Notes: a model not told the origin generated them from the letters alone. Positions 8,501-16,703 are shown, counted from the stretch's first letter. The stretch is DNA of 64,000 bases from Bacillota bacterium (GCA_023443225.1 JAEZVF010000005.1:54186-118185), one strand, 5' to 3'. Numbers and translations are program-made.

Positions 8501-9141
8501 ATAAGTTCAGTTTTAATAGTAGAGAAGGCCAATGCGAGGTTTGTTCTGGAGAGGGAAGAAAATGCATTTCCATGAATTTTATGCCTGATATCTGGGTTGA
8601 GTGCTCTGCTTGCCATGGGAAACGTTATAAAAAAGAAATACTTGAGATTCAATATAAAGATAAAACGATTGCTGATGTATTAGATATGAATATGGAAGAG
8701 GCTTTGGAATTGTTCTCTGAACATAGTAGAATACGGAATATGTTAGAGACCTTAAAGAACGTTGGGCTCCCGTATGTCAGGTTAGGACAAAGTGCACTTA
8801 CCTTGTCTGGTGGAGAAGCACAAAGAATCAAATTGGCTAAAGAACTTAGCAAATCAGACACCGGAAAAACGATATACCTGCTCGATGAACCTACAACTGG
8901 GTTGCATTTTTCTGATATAGAAAAGCTAATGTCTATTCTTATTCAGATAACGGAGTCTGGGAACACTGTAATAGTCATTGAACATAACATGGACGTAATA
9001 AGCCAAGCAGATTGGATTATTGACTTAGGACCGGAAGGCGGAAAGGCTGGAGGCTATTTGGTTGCAGAAGGAACACCAGAGGATATCATGGAGAAGGCAA
9101 GTTATACTGGTGAAGAATTAAAGAAAAGTTATAAAAATTAA
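5590..9141 (+). CDS. Fusion of two TrmO/TsaA-like domains with a short UvrA-like ABC ATPase
   Basis: 1183 residues. Residues about 9-120 are a degenerate TsaA/TrmO-like half, with FDIKPYFPCEDRV but no SAM-site ATRSP. Residues about 140-280 are a full TsaA-like domain with GIFATRSPVRPNPIATT and GLDAFDKTP, the signature of TrmO tRNA-t6A37 methyltransferases. From about 335 a UvrA-type tandem ATPase follows: Walker A at about 363-370 (GVSGSGKS), a first zinc module starting HCPECGRA, LSGGEAQRL near 730, a second Walker A near 883, a second zinc module with CEVC and CSAC pairs, and LSGGEAQRI near 1073. The part is about 850 residues against 940 for housekeeping UvrA, and the ABC-I insertion lacks the CxxC-EGxRL stretch. 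Such short UvrA paralogues are linked to resistance or self-protection. Start ATG follows AAAGGAG. Confidence 0.85.
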   Translation: MVRKYRKQRKNYELIPIGNILLKEGNTYITVLPEYRPALKYLDLFSHALLYYETKQKQFNLKVIQINSIDINNGNIKTDKTELPEGYPVFDIKPYFPCEDRVKEVLIPQYMRKWPKWRTWEYGLQVNELLFQQGGIPLQENILHPIGNIRKKEGEYYLKLEEAGFEVLEGLKDFSHIRILWWFDKFDDKKYRRITEGNPPYENAPRTGIFATRSPVRPNPIATTTARILSIEYEGRLIKVTGLDAFDKTPIISVRPYIPVLDRVKDVMVPDWLKHWPEWLDDRDYDTQNQAISIQESDVERIQKYFVDNQITIPENITDNALIEDAFGNEDDSNKIRVIGARQNNLKNINCTILKNKITVITGVSGSGKSSLAFDTIYSESQRRFMDSMSASGNFLAEQLEKPDVDEIKGLPPAIAIEQKTVGRNPRSTVGTMTDLYDYLRLLFSKVGTRHCPECGRAITPLAVNEIIELLKTLQPNTEFLLYPFHVDCPVGKCIVPLDETVCNVDSYNSIRENFIKELTETLKEALSLGNGAITVKINGEDFLFQTKEMCYHCNHIFFELTASTFSFNNPESMCPVCKGLGVKLELDPDLIVANPNKSILDGASEWWGNLRKHREKPNANWMKGEILALAGEMKVDLELPWKELPESFRKQALYGSEGRFVTVGNTRFPETVGMTMEELLQWTENIKGELSKEEFLISKPVLKEMKRRITNIIDVGLPYLTMNRPVPTLSGGEAQRLRLSSQLSNGITNILYVLDEPSIGLHAKDHERIIHTIEKIRDGGNTVIVVEHDAKTMLKADAIIDIGPGAGVYGGNIIAEGTPEDIMKNPDSWTGRYLLQCINPLKSITKNRRKAQEWIEVKGARHNNLKNIDVNIPLGILTCVTGVSGSGKSSLITKTLYPAIAKHLKLSEEIPGAYDSIRVLDHIDKIIHITQQSIGRTPRSNPATYTGVFDEIRNVFAGTKEAKEKGYKPNKFSFNSREGQCEVCSGEGRKCISMNFMPDIWVECSACHGKRYKKEILEIQYKDKTIADVLDMNMEEALELFSEHSRIRNMLETLKNVGLPYVRLGQSALTLSGGEAQRIKLAKELSKSDTGKTIYLLDEPTTGLHFSDIEKLMSILIQITESGNTVIVIEHNMDVISQADWIIDLGPEGGKAGGYLVAEGTPEDIMEKASYTGEELKKSYKN

Positions 9142-9143
9142 AA

Positions 9144-9200
9144 GCAAAGGGCTTTTGCACTATAGATGAGGAAATATCTATGGAGCAAGAGTCCTTTCAT
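9144..9200 (+). terminator. Imperfect hairpin after the UvrA-like gene
   Basis: AAAGGGCTTTTGC with an inner ATAGAT pairs imperfectly with ATCTAT and GCAAGAGTCCTTT. The tail is only mildly T-rich (CATTATTC). It separates the UvrA-like gene from the TetR cassette. Confidence 0.5.
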
Positions 9201-9215
9201 TATTCAAAATTGATA

Positions 9216-9244
9216 TTGACATAAAATAGATAAAGTGATATTAT
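9216..9244 (+). promoter_or_regulatory. Promoter of the TetR-ABC operon
   Basis: TTGACA (9216-9221), 17-nt spacer, TATTAT (9239-9244). The start codon at 9286 follows 41 nt later and the TetR-type palindrome lies between. Confidence 0.7.
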
Positions 9245-9253
9245 ATAAAAAAC

Positions 9254-9270
9254 AAACCAACGGTCGGTTT
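9254..9270. promoter_or_regulatory. TetR-type operator palindrome
   Basis: AAACC (9254-9258) and GGTTT (9266-9270) flank AACGGTC, giving a 17-bp near-palindrome centred on 9262, close to the ACCGACC/GGTCGGT half-sites typical of TetR/AcrR operators. It sits just after the -10 element, so binding of the TetR protein encoded next would block its own operon. Confidence 0.65.
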
Positions 9271-9285
9271 AAGAGAGGAGTTATT

Positions 9286-9942
9286 ATGTCACGTAAAAAT
9301 AATCCGAAACAAACGGTAGAAAATATAATCACAGTTTCTGCAAAATTGTTTACAGAACAAGGGTTTGAAAAAACAAGTATGCAAGATATTGTATACGCTT
9401 TAGGAATGTCGAAGGGTGCAATTTTTCATCATTTCAAATCGAAAGAAGATATTTTTAAGGCGGTCATAGACAAACAATCTATTTATGTAGAGCAGACCGT
9501 TAACAAATGGATTGACGAAATGCAAGGGTTTACCGCGAAAGAAAAACTTATTGGTATATTAGAAAAAACGTTGGACAATCGGCAGATTCATTCTTTAGAT
9601 ACGGCTTTATCCACTCAAATACAAGACCCATATTTTGTTTTGTCAAATATGCAAGATTGTGTAAATAAGAGTGCTCCCATTTATGCTAAGATTATGCGCG
9701 AGGGAAAAGAAGATGGAACAATTTCAACAGAGTTTCCTGATGAATGTGCGGAAGTTTTCTTTTTACTTATCAATATATGGTGTGATCATGCTATCTTTCG
9801 GTGTGATTTAGAACGATTAAGTAAGCGATTGAAATTTCTTCAGCAATTAATGATCAAAATGGGTGCTGACATTATAAGCGATGAATTGATAACAAGATAC
9901 TTAAAGTTCATAGAAAAACTATATGAGGAGAACAATACATGA
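9286..9942 (+). CDS. TetR-family repressor of the adjacent ABC exporter
   Basis: 218 residues. Residues about 10-56 are the TetR helix-turn-helix (ITVSAKLFTEQGFEKTSM, then MSKGAIFHHFKSKEDIF); the rest is the variable helical ligand domain. The ATG at 9286 has a GAGAGGAG ribosome site 5 nt away; an upstream in-frame ATG at 9235 overlaps the -10 element and is rejected. Its stop overlaps the start of the ABC ATPase gene by 4 nt (ATGA), so the regulator heads the operon and most likely represses it through the palindrome at 9254-9270. Confidence 0.85.
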   Translation: MSRKNNPKQTVENIITVSAKLFTEQGFEKTSMQDIVYALGMSKGAIFHHFKSKEDIFKAVIDKQSIYVEQTVNKWIDEMQGFTAKEKLIGILEKTLDNRQIHSLDTALSTQIQDPYFVLSNMQDCVNKSAPIYAKIMREGKEDGTISTEFPDECAEVFFLLINIWCDHAIFRCDLERLSKRLKFLQQLMIKMGADIISDELITRYLKFIEKLYEENNT

Positions 9943-10694
9943 ATGTTGAATTGGCTGTAAAAACTGAAAATCTGATAAAAACCTTTTCCGGTATCGAGGT
10001 AATAAAAAACTGTAATATTAGTGTGCCGACTGGCTCTATTTATGGTTTGTTAGGAGCAAACGGGGCTGGAAAAACTACATTATTCAAATTACTGATGGGT
10101 TTTCTTAATCCAACAACAGGAAATGCCAAAGTTTTGAATATGGATGTAATGGAATCCCGAAATGAAATATTAAAAAGCGTAGGTAGTATTATTGAGGTTC
10201 CTGTATTTTACGAACATTTATCAGCATATGAAAACTTGGAGATTCATCTGTCTTATATGGGTGTTAAGGGATTGGATATAAGCAATACTTTAACAATGGT
10301 TGGACTTAAAGATGTAAGCAATCAACCGGTTTCTAAATTCTCATTGGGTATGCGCCAAAGATTGGGGATAGCCAGGGCATTGATACATAAACCTAAATTA
10401 CTCATACTTGATGAGCCTATTAACGGTCTGGATCCCATAGGAATTCGTGAAATGCGTGAGTTATTTATTCAGTTAAAAAACGAGCAAGGCATCACAATAC
10501 TTATATCAAGTCACATCCTTAGCGAAATGGAACATGTTGCTGATACTGTTGGTGTAATGGTTGCTGGAACGATTGTTGAAGAAGTCGCCTTATCGGCTGT
10601 AAAAGAGCAATTCCCCAATGGTTTAGAGGACTATTTTTTTAACATTATGAACGGAGGTGAAAAGTATGATAAGACTTATGAAATTAGAAGTTAA
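9939..10694 (+). CDS. ABC transporter ATP-binding protein
   Basis: 251 residues. Walker A G39-A-N-G-A-G-K45-T, Q-loop region near 85, signature SLGMRQRLG at about 134, Walker B LLILDEP near 155, and the H-loop in the ISSHILSEME stretch. It belongs to the bacitracin/lantibiotic-immunity type of exporter ATPases (BcrA/CcmA-like). It is translationally coupled to TetR upstream and overlaps the permease gene by 29 nt. Confidence 0.9.
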   Translation: MNVELAVKTENLIKTFSGIEVIKNCNISVPTGSIYGLLGANGAGKTTLFKLLMGFLNPTTGNAKVLNMDVMESRNEILKSVGSIIEVPVFYEHLSAYENLEIHLSYMGVKGLDISNTLTMVGLKDVSNQPVSKFSLGMRQRLGIARALIHKPKLLILDEPINGLDPIGIREMRELFIQLKNEQGITILISSHILSEMEHVADTVGVMVAGTIVEEVALSAVKEQFPNGLEDYFFNIMNGGEKYDKTYEIRS

Positions 10695-11385
10695 ACAAAA
10701 CAACATAAAAACCTATGGGATTTCAGGTATAATTATCTGTATCATAATGCTAGGCTTTATTTATCTGTTTGGATACGCGACTCATATAGACTCCGATCCC
10801 GACCTACAGATATTTGCAAGTTATAATAACGTTTTCTCATTGTTTTCTATGCTTAGTATGGCTGTATTTGCAGTCTTTTCCTCCATTATGTATACACGAC
10901 TTGTGATAGATGAATATAAGGAAAAGCGTGCAATTTTACTTTTTTCTTATCCCATAAGAAGAGATAAGATTTTGCTTGCAAAACTAGCAGTTGTCGCAGT
11001 ATTTACAATGATTATAATGATAATCTGCAATATTTTGGTCTTTGGGATATTCAGTATTTCAGAAACTATATCACCGCTCATGGATGATATTCTGTCTATT
11101 CAAACTATGCTTCACGCCTTAAAGGTTACGATAATTATGGCTGTAACAGCCGCAGAGATTGGAATTGTAGCAACGGGAATAGGATTTGTCAATAAGTCCG
11201 TACCGACAACTATTGTGTCTGCAGTACTAATGTCATCATTGTTTTGTAATATCATGTTCAATTCTGCAAGTAATATAAATACGAGTAATGTGAATTCTCT
11301 TACCATTATGATCATTACTGTCATTATCGGGATTGTTGTTACATTAGTTCTTATGAATAAAGTAAATCATATGGAGGTAGAGTAA
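10666..11385 (+). CDS. ABC-2 type permease
   Basis: 239 residues with six predicted membrane helices (first about 16-38, then 60-80, 107-132, 148-172, 180-200, 212-232), the arrangement of lantibiotic-immunity-type ABC-2 permeases. The start is the ATG at 10666, 6 nt after GGAGGTG; an upstream GTG at 10657 falls inside the ribosome site. It partners the ATPase ahead of it and its stop shares one base with the next start (TAATG). Confidence 0.85.
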   Translation: MIRLMKLEVKQNNIKTYGISGIIICIIMLGFIYLFGYATHIDSDPDLQIFASYNNVFSLFSMLSMAVFAVFSSIMYTRLVIDEYKEKRAILLFSYPIRRDKILLAKLAVVAVFTMIIMIICNILVFGIFSISETISPLMDDILSIQTMLHALKVTIIMAVTAAEIGIVATGIGFVNKSVPTTIVSAVLMSSLFCNIMFNSASNINTSNVNSLTIMIITVIIGIVVTLVLMNKVNHMEVE

Positions 11386-11603
11386 TGGAAAAATTAGTTG
11401 ATGATCTATTTGAAAAAATGTTCGGTGGAATCAACTTGCAGTTAAATGTCATTGTGGGAGTACTGTTAATGATAGCCGGAATCATTATGATAAGTCTTTC
11501 AAAAAAACAAGCGGTTACTAGAAAGAGAACAGTTGGATGGATTTGCATTGGACTTGGATGTTTAGGCGCCTTGAGCGGAGTTTTACAATTAATAATGTAC
11601 TAA
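11385..11603 (+). CDS. Small membrane protein of the TetR-ABC operon
   Basis: 72 residues with two membrane helices (about 20-37 and 48-70) joined by a basic loop. It starts on the last base of the permease stop codon, with GGAGG upstream, so it is translationally coupled. Probably an accessory subunit or regulator of the exporter; the family is not recognised. Confidence 0.65.
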   Translation: MEKLVDDLFEKMFGGINLQLNVIVGVLLMIAGIIMISLSKKQAVTRKRTVGWICIGLGCLGALSGVLQLIMY

Positions 11604-11656
11604 CAAATAGTCAAGCGGCGGTTTTACATATTACTCAAAAAACATGAATTTAAGAG

Positions 11657-11692
11657 ACACCTTTCGCAGAAATTTCTGCAAAGGTGTTTTTT
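11657..11692 (+). terminator. Rho-independent terminator of the TetR-ABC operon
   Basis: ACACCTTT and a continuing GCAGAAATTTCTGC core pair back to AAAGGTGT, followed by six T. Strong stem with one bulged C. Confidence 0.85.
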
Positions 11693-11702
11693 ATATTTTG
11701 TA

Positions 11703-11741
11703 TTGACAAAATGTCAATAGTGTATATAATGTATATATACA
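11703..11741 (+). promoter_or_regulatory. GntR/YtrA operon promoter with overlapping palindrome
   Basis: TTGACA (11703-11708), 16-nt spacer, TATAAT (11725-11730). A perfect 8-bp inverted repeat, TGTATATA (11721-11728) and TATATACA (11734-11741), covers the -10. GntR regulators of the YtrA group bind such TGTA...TACA sites, so autorepression is expected. Confidence 0.7.
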
Positions 11742-11789
11742 ATTACATGATGACAAATAGTAGAAATTAAACGAATTGGGGGTGAATTA

Positions 11790-12164
11790 GTGGATATTAT
11801 CATAAGTAATTCAAACGATAAACCGATATACGAACAAATAACCTCACAAATAAAGAATTTGATTATGTGTGGAGAATTAAAATCTGGAGATATGCTGCCA
11901 TCGATGCGATTGCTTGCCAAAGAACTTCGAATCAGTGTCATAACCACGAAACGTGCCTATGAGGAATTGGAACGGGATGGATTTATAGAATCAGTCATCG
12001 GAAAAGGAAGCTTCGTTGCAGGGAAAAATACTGAATTTATCAAAGAGGAGAAGTTGCGAATCATAGAAGAAGCTCTTCAGAAAGCAGTGGATACTGCCAG
12101 AAGCTCCGGAGTATCATTAAACGAATTGAGCGAAATACTTAGCACACTTTATAAGGAGGAGTAG
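11790..12164 (+). CDS. GntR-family (YtrA subgroup) regulator
   Basis: 124 residues, the short YtrA type: a winged helix at about 10-75 (PIYEQITSQIKNLI, then LRISVITTKRAYEELERDGF) and only a short helical tail. The start is GTG at 11790 with a GGGGGTGA site. It ends 3 nt before an ABC ATPase gene. The same order (GntR, ATPase, permease) is found in ytr and pmt operons of Bacillus and Staphylococcus, where the regulator represses the exporter until an antimicrobial peptide or cell-wall stress appears. Confidence 0.88.
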   Translation: MDIIISNSNDKPIYEQITSQIKNLIMCGELKSGDMLPSMRLLAKELRISVITTKRAYEELERDGFIESVIGKGSFVAGKNTEFIKEEKLRIIEEALQKAVDTARSSGVSLNELSEILSTLYKEE

Positions 12165-12167
12165 TTT

Positions 12168-13013
12168 ATGGATAATATCTTAGAAGTTAGTAATTTATCA
12201 AAAAGATATGATCAATTTTCATTAAGCGATGTGAATATAACGTTGCCCAAAGGTTGTATTATGGGTTTTGTAGGAGAAAATGGAGCTGGAAAAAGCACTA
12301 CAATAAAGCTTATCTTAAATTTAATTCATAAAGACAGCGGTGAAATTAACATCTTAGGTAAGGATCATATTAAAGATGAAATACAAATAAAGGAAGATGT
12401 GGGAATTGTTTTTGATGAGAGTAATTTCCCAGAGGATATGAAAGTATGCAATATTAGTAGAGTGATGAAGGAAATATATAAGAATTGGGATGATGCGATT
12501 TTTCAATCTTATTTGAATAAATTTTCCCTTCCGACCAATAAAATAGTCAAAGAATTCTCCAGAGGAATGAAGATGAAGCTTTCCATAGCGGTTGCTTTAT
12601 CTCATCATGCAAAATTACTAATACTGGATGAAGCAACAAGTGGCCTTGATCCCATCGTTCGAGATGAAATATTAGATGTATTTCTGGATTTTATTCAAAA
12701 TGAAGAACACTCCATTTTAATATCCTCTCACATAATCAGTGATCTAGAAAAAATCGCGGACTACATTACCTTTATTCATAAAGGTAAGATCATGTTTAGT
12801 GAATCAAAGGATAAGCTTTTAGCTGATTATGGCGTGCTCAAATGTTCCAATGCGGACTACGCAACTATAGATAAGAAATACGTATATGGCAGCCGTAGAA
12901 ATCAATTTGGTGTAGAAGCTTTGGTTAATAAAAACAAAATAAAAGGATCTTATACCATAGATCATGCCAATATCGAAGACATTATGCTTTATTTCATAAA
13001 AGGAGAAGCATAA
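12168..13013 (+). CDS. ABC transporter ATP-binding protein (YtrB/PmtA-like)
   Basis: 281 residues. Walker A GENGAGKST at about 35, signature FSRGMKMKL at about 131, Walker B LLILDEA near 152, H-loop in LISSHIISDLE. The C-terminal 70 residues are a family-typical extension. It is encoded 3 nt after the GntR regulator and 40 nt before its permease. Confidence 0.88.
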   Translation: MDNILEVSNLSKRYDQFSLSDVNITLPKGCIMGFVGENGAGKSTTIKLILNLIHKDSGEINILGKDHIKDEIQIKEDVGIVFDESNFPEDMKVCNISRVMKEIYKNWDDAIFQSYLNKFSLPTNKIVKEFSRGMKMKLSIAVALSHHAKLLILDEATSGLDPIVRDEILDVFLDFIQNEEHSILISSHIISDLEKIADYITFIHKGKIMFSESKDKLLADYGVLKCSNADYATIDKKYVYGSRRNQFGVEALVNKNKIKGSYTIDHANIEDIMLYFIKGEA

Positions 13014-13053
13014 TAAAGATTAGACCTGCGATTGCAGGCAGATAGGAGATTTT

Positions 13054-13677
13054 ATGAAAGGATTATTATTAAAAGATTTATTTACCCTTCGAAAACAAGG
13101 AAAAGTCTATTTACTACTTATAGTATTTTATCTCTTTTATTCCATAGTTACCAAGAATGTAAGCATGATGAGTGCTATGATAGCCATGCTTTGTGCCATT
13201 GCACCAATTACAACACTTGCTTACGATGAGAATTGTAAATGGGACCGGTATGCCCTTTCTATGCCAATATCCAAAAAAATGATGGTTTTAAGTAAATATG
13301 TGTTTGGATTATTGTTAATTCTAATTAGCATGGTAATTGTAGCACCTCTTAGTATGGTGGTGGTTACATACACCGGAGAAATGGCATTTAAACCTGCTTT
13401 CATAATATTGTTAATGGTTAATGCAATAGCGGTTTTATTTATTTCAGTTTTATTGCCTTTACTTTTTAAATTTGGTGTAGAAAAAGGCAGATTGCTAATG
13501 TTCGTGATATTCTTTATTCCAATGGCATTTGTATATATTTACAAAAAAACGAACTTAGGACTTCCAAGTAAGGAAACACTAACATCATTAGGATACCTAT
13601 CACCGTTACTTCTACTCATCATATTCCTTATATCGATCGCTATCTCTATAAGGATTTATGAAAAGAAGGAATTCTAA
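13054..13677 (+). CDS. ABC-2 permease of the GntR cassette
   Basis: 207 residues with about six membrane helices. The N-terminus (MKGLLLKDLFTLRKQGK, then two short helices) and the ENCKWDRYALSMPISK segment are hallmarks of the ABC-2 permease family that includes PmtB/D-type phenol-soluble modulin exporters. ATAGGAG precedes the ATG. Only one permease gene is present, so the exporter is probably a homodimer. Confidence 0.82.
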   Translation: MKGLLLKDLFTLRKQGKVYLLLIVFYLFYSIVTKNVSMMSAMIAMLCAIAPITTLAYDENCKWDRYALSMPISKKMMVLSKYVFGLLLILISMVIVAPLSMVVVTYTGEMAFKPAFIILLMVNAIAVLFISVLLPLLFKFGVEKGRLLMFVIFFIPMAFVYIYKKTNLGLPSKETLTSLGYLSPLLLLIIFLISIAISIRIYEKKEF

Positions 13678-13720
13678 TTAAATTATTAATTTTGTTAAAA
13701 AACCACCTCTAAAGTAAAGG

Positions 13721-13761
13721 AACCCCTTTTGTTAGACAAAATAAAATAAAAGGGGTTTTTT
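13721..13761 (+). terminator. Terminator of the GntR-ABC operon
   Basis: AACCCCTTTT (13721-13730) pairs with AAAAGGGGTT (13748-13757), then T-run to 13761. Confidence 0.85.
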
Positions 13762-13892
13762 GATGTCAAAATATTGTATCGTCAGTAGATTTAAATTTCA
13801 ACTGGTGGTATACTAAAACCAGTAAATCACATATAAATATTTTGGGTGTCATAAGTCCACAATTACTATAGTTTGAATAGGGGAGTGTAGAA

Positions 13893-15083
13893 ATGCTGAC
13901 AAAAACAAATACAAAGAATGGTGATGAATTATCAATTTTAGGTTTTGGATGTATGCGGTTGCCTATGAAAGGCAGCAGCTTTGATGAGCCAAGAGCAGTT
14001 GCCATGATACGGGATTCTATTGAAAAAGGTGTCAACTATTTTGATACTGCGTATATTTATCAAAATGGAAAAAATGAAATATTACTAGGAAATGCGCTGT
14101 CTGGCGGCTATCGTGAAAGGGTAAAGATTGCAACGAAGCTTCCACCTTTTATGGTAAATAAACTTGACAATGCGAAAAAAATATTTTCCACTCAGTTGAC
14201 GAGGTTGCAAACCAATTATATTGATTACTACTTACTTCATATGCTGACTGATAAACCCATGTTTGACCGATTGCTTTCTCTTGGTGTTTTAAAATGGTTA
14301 GAAGAGTTAAAAAAAGAAGGTACCATACGGAATATCGGTTTTTCATTTCATGGAAGCAAAACTGATTTTGAATTAATCGTAAAAGCGTATCCTTGGGATT
14401 TCTGTCAGATACAGTACAATTACCTAGATGAAAATAATCAGGCTACTAAGTCTGGTTTGCAGCTCGCAGCATCCCTTGGTATCCCTGTAATTATTATGGA
14501 ACCTCTTCGAGGTGGCAAATTAGTCAACAATTTACCGAAAGAAGTGAAAGATACATTTTCAGAGTTTAATAAAGAACGCTCTCCTGTGGAATGGGCACTT
14601 CGTTGGATATGGAACCATCCGGAAGTTAGTGTTGTTCTTTCCGGTATGAGTGACGAAGAACAACTTGCTGATAATATCAGGATTGCAGGTGATGCCAAAG
14701 AAGATTCCTTATCGGAAGAAGAACTTCAAATGTTTGGAAAAGTAAAAGCTGTTATGCTAGAGAAAACCAAAGTCCCTTGTACTGCATGCGGCTATTGTAT
14801 GCCGTGCCCTGCAGGAGTTAATATTCCGGGTTGTTTTTCTAGTTATAATGACAAGTACCTTTTAAATGAAAAACATGTCCGTTGGTATTATGCTCAGACA
14901 TTAGGGGCGATGTCAGTGAAACCAGCTTATGCTTCTATGTGTATAGAGTGTGGAAAATGTGAAAGCCATTGTCCTCAAAATATCGCCATAAGGGAAGAAT
15001 TAAAAACTGTATCTAAAGAAATGGAAGGTGTATTATTTAAGCCGGTCATTCGTATTATACGTAAATTTATGAAAATTAAATAG
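13893..15083 (+). CDS. Aldo/keto reductase with C-terminal Fe-S domain
   Basis: 396 residues. Residues 1-280 form the AKR barrel with the catalytic region YFDTAYIYQNGKNE and KIATKLP, and a late GMSDEEQLADN segment for NADP binding. The C-terminus holds two Cys motifs: C296-x2-C-x2-C-x2-CP and C350-x2-C353-x2-C356-x3-C360-P, as in the predicted oxidoreductases of the aldo/keto family with ferredoxin-like domains common in anaerobes. The substrate is unknown. Start ATG follows GGGGAG. A standalone gene: a terminator lies upstream and an IS insertion begins 30 nt downstream. Confidence 0.87.
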   Translation: MLTKTNTKNGDELSILGFGCMRLPMKGSSFDEPRAVAMIRDSIEKGVNYFDTAYIYQNGKNEILLGNALSGGYRERVKIATKLPPFMVNKLDNAKKIFSTQLTRLQTNYIDYYLLHMLTDKPMFDRLLSLGVLKWLEELKKEGTIRNIGFSFHGSKTDFELIVKAYPWDFCQIQYNYLDENNQATKSGLQLAASLGIPVIIMEPLRGGKLVNNLPKEVKDTFSEFNKERSPVEWALRWIWNHPEVSVVLSGMSDEEQLADNIRIAGDAKEDSLSEEELQMFGKVKAVMLEKTKVPCTACGYCMPCPAGVNIPGCFSSYNDKYLLNEKHVRWYYAQTLGAMSVKPAYASMCIECGKCESHCPQNIAIREELKTVSKEMEGVLFKPVIRIIRKFMKIK

Positions 15084-15113
15084 CAACTTTAAATGTTTTA
15101 ATAAATTATGAAA

Positions 15114-15151
15114 AGGACATGTCGCAGAAATTGATATGACCCCTGTCAAGT
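15114..15151. repeat. Left inverted repeat of the IS3 element, outer part
   Basis: Starts AGGACATGTCGCAG and runs to the IS4 insertion point. It matches the right end (18508-18558) in inverted orientation; the inner part continues at 16782. Confidence 0.8.
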
Positions 15152-15193
15152 CAATGTCATTAAGTTAAGTATTTAAGAACGGGTTATTGTAGC

Positions 15194-15231
15194 AAAAAAG
15201 GTGAATACAGCGATAAGTATTCATCTTTTTT
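15194..15231 (+). terminator. Bidirectional hairpin inside the left end of the IS4 element
   Basis: AAAAAAGGTGAATAC pairs with GTATTCATCTTTTTT around an 8-nt loop, with A and T runs on the two sides. It lies downstream of the IS4 transposase stop and can stop transcription both ways. Confidence 0.75.
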
Positions 15232-15303
15232 GTAATTAAAGCAAACCAAAAGCAGATGACGTTATAAGCCATCTGTACAGTATACAGATATGATAAGATA
15301 TCG

Positions 15304-16590
15304 TTAGGAAATTCTATATGCAAATCCAACAGCATTTTTTATGTTTTGATATCTTTGAAATATTCTACCTGGACGTATCGGAGACATAAATTTTTGCATG
15401 ATAGTCAAAAGACTTCTTTCGGAAATTTTGTCTTTAAAATATTGATAACAAATATGTATTGATTTAGCAAAATTAATTCTTTTATCTTTAGGATGATCTA
15501 CGTGATAAGAGATTAAAGCTGTAAAATTGTACATAATTAACTTTGAGAAAATTTCTTGAAGCACTAAATTATGCTTTTTACTATGAATGCTAGCTAATCC
15601 AACATTATATTTTAATTCTTTGAATGAAGTTTCGATACTCCATCGCATTTTATATAATTCTTTCAAAACTTCAGGTGGAAATTCTTTGGCAGGTAAATTT
15701 GTGAATAGTGTTTCATAAGCCGTATCTGAGATCTTAAATCGAACAATTCTAAATTTCAAATCAAACATCTTATTTTCTTTAGGTTGTAGATAATCAAAAG
15801 TAGTGTGAGGTTGTATCCATCGATATTTATTAGGATTTTTTTTAATCAATGCCATTGTTTCTTTCGTTTTTCTTCGAGTTAGTGTGACAGTAGTTTCTAT
15901 ATCAAATTCTTCGCTATCAGGAATCATATATTTGATACCATATGATTCCTTGGAACGTATAATAAAATTCCAACTTTTCTCTTGAAAGTGAGCTATATTA
16001 TTGAAAGATTCATATCCTCTATCTGCAACAATAATCACTTTTCCAGATAATTCAGATTTATCGACCATTGATACTAGAGCTTTATGTTCATTCATACCTT
16101 TTTTACTTTGTATTGAAGCATCAACATAAATATGTTGCATCAGATCATACATAGCATCAAGATGAAGAAGATTATATCCTTTAGTGCTTTCATCATTTTT
16201 GATATAAGAATTATCGTCATTCTTATTTTGGGGTAATCTTATATCAGAACCATCCACAGCAAGAAGACGATATCCTTTAAATAAAATCCGCTCGTCACAT
16301 TCCTTAATCATTTCTTTAAAAATATATTCCATAGCTTTAGAAGAAATTTTATTTCTTTGCTGAACAAATGCAGAAACAGATGCGGTATCTTCTGAATAAT
16401 TGAACCAATCATATATTTCTTTACATAAGCTATTTCCGCCCATACCAATCATCAGTTTAATGATTGTTTCAAATGATAATTTTCGATTTCTAGAAAAGTC
16501 CTTCGATGGATTTTGCAAAAAATCAGATGGATCATCTGATAAAGTACTAATAATATGTGACAGTATTTCTTTTATTTCAGTTGGTTTCAT
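15304..16590 (-). CDS. IS4-family DDE transposase
   Basis: 428 residues, full length. Catalytic acidic residues appear as AVD113GSD, VAD190RGYES and E320 within the IS4 signature Y313-x2-R316-x3-E320-x6-K327. The N-terminal 100 residues are a helical DNA-binding region. ATG at 16590 follows GGGAGG. It is the only gene of the nested IS, and the strong hairpin at 16704-16751 lies between the IS end and this start. Confidence 0.93.
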   Translation of the reverse strand: MKPTEIKEILSHIISTLSDDPSDFLQNPSKDFSRNRKLSFETIIKLMIGMGGNSLCKEIYDWFNYSEDTASVSAFVQQRNKISSKAMEYIFKEMIKECDERILFKGYRLLAVDGSDIRLPQNKNDDNSYIKNDESTKGYNLLHLDAMYDLMQHIYVDASIQSKKGMNEHKALVSMVDKSELSGKVIIVADRGYESFNNIAHFQEKSWNFIIRSKESYGIKYMIPDSEEFDIETTVTLTRRKTKETMALIKKNPNKYRWIQPHTTFDYLQPKENKMFDLKFRIVRFKISDTAYETLFTNLPAKEFPPEVLKELYKMRWSIETSFKELKYNVGLASIHSKKHNLVLQEIFSKLIMYNFTALISYHVDHPKDKRINFAKSIHICYQYFKDKISERSLLTIMQKFMSPIRPGRIFQRYQNIKNAVGFAYRIS

Positions 16591-16703
16591 ATGCGTTCCT
16601 CCCTTGAATCTTCATATTTAAGGGGCGGAGCCACAAATTTTTGACTATTTGTCAAGTGTTTTTTAAATTTTTATATGTCTATTTTTATATATCTAGTAAA
16701 TAT

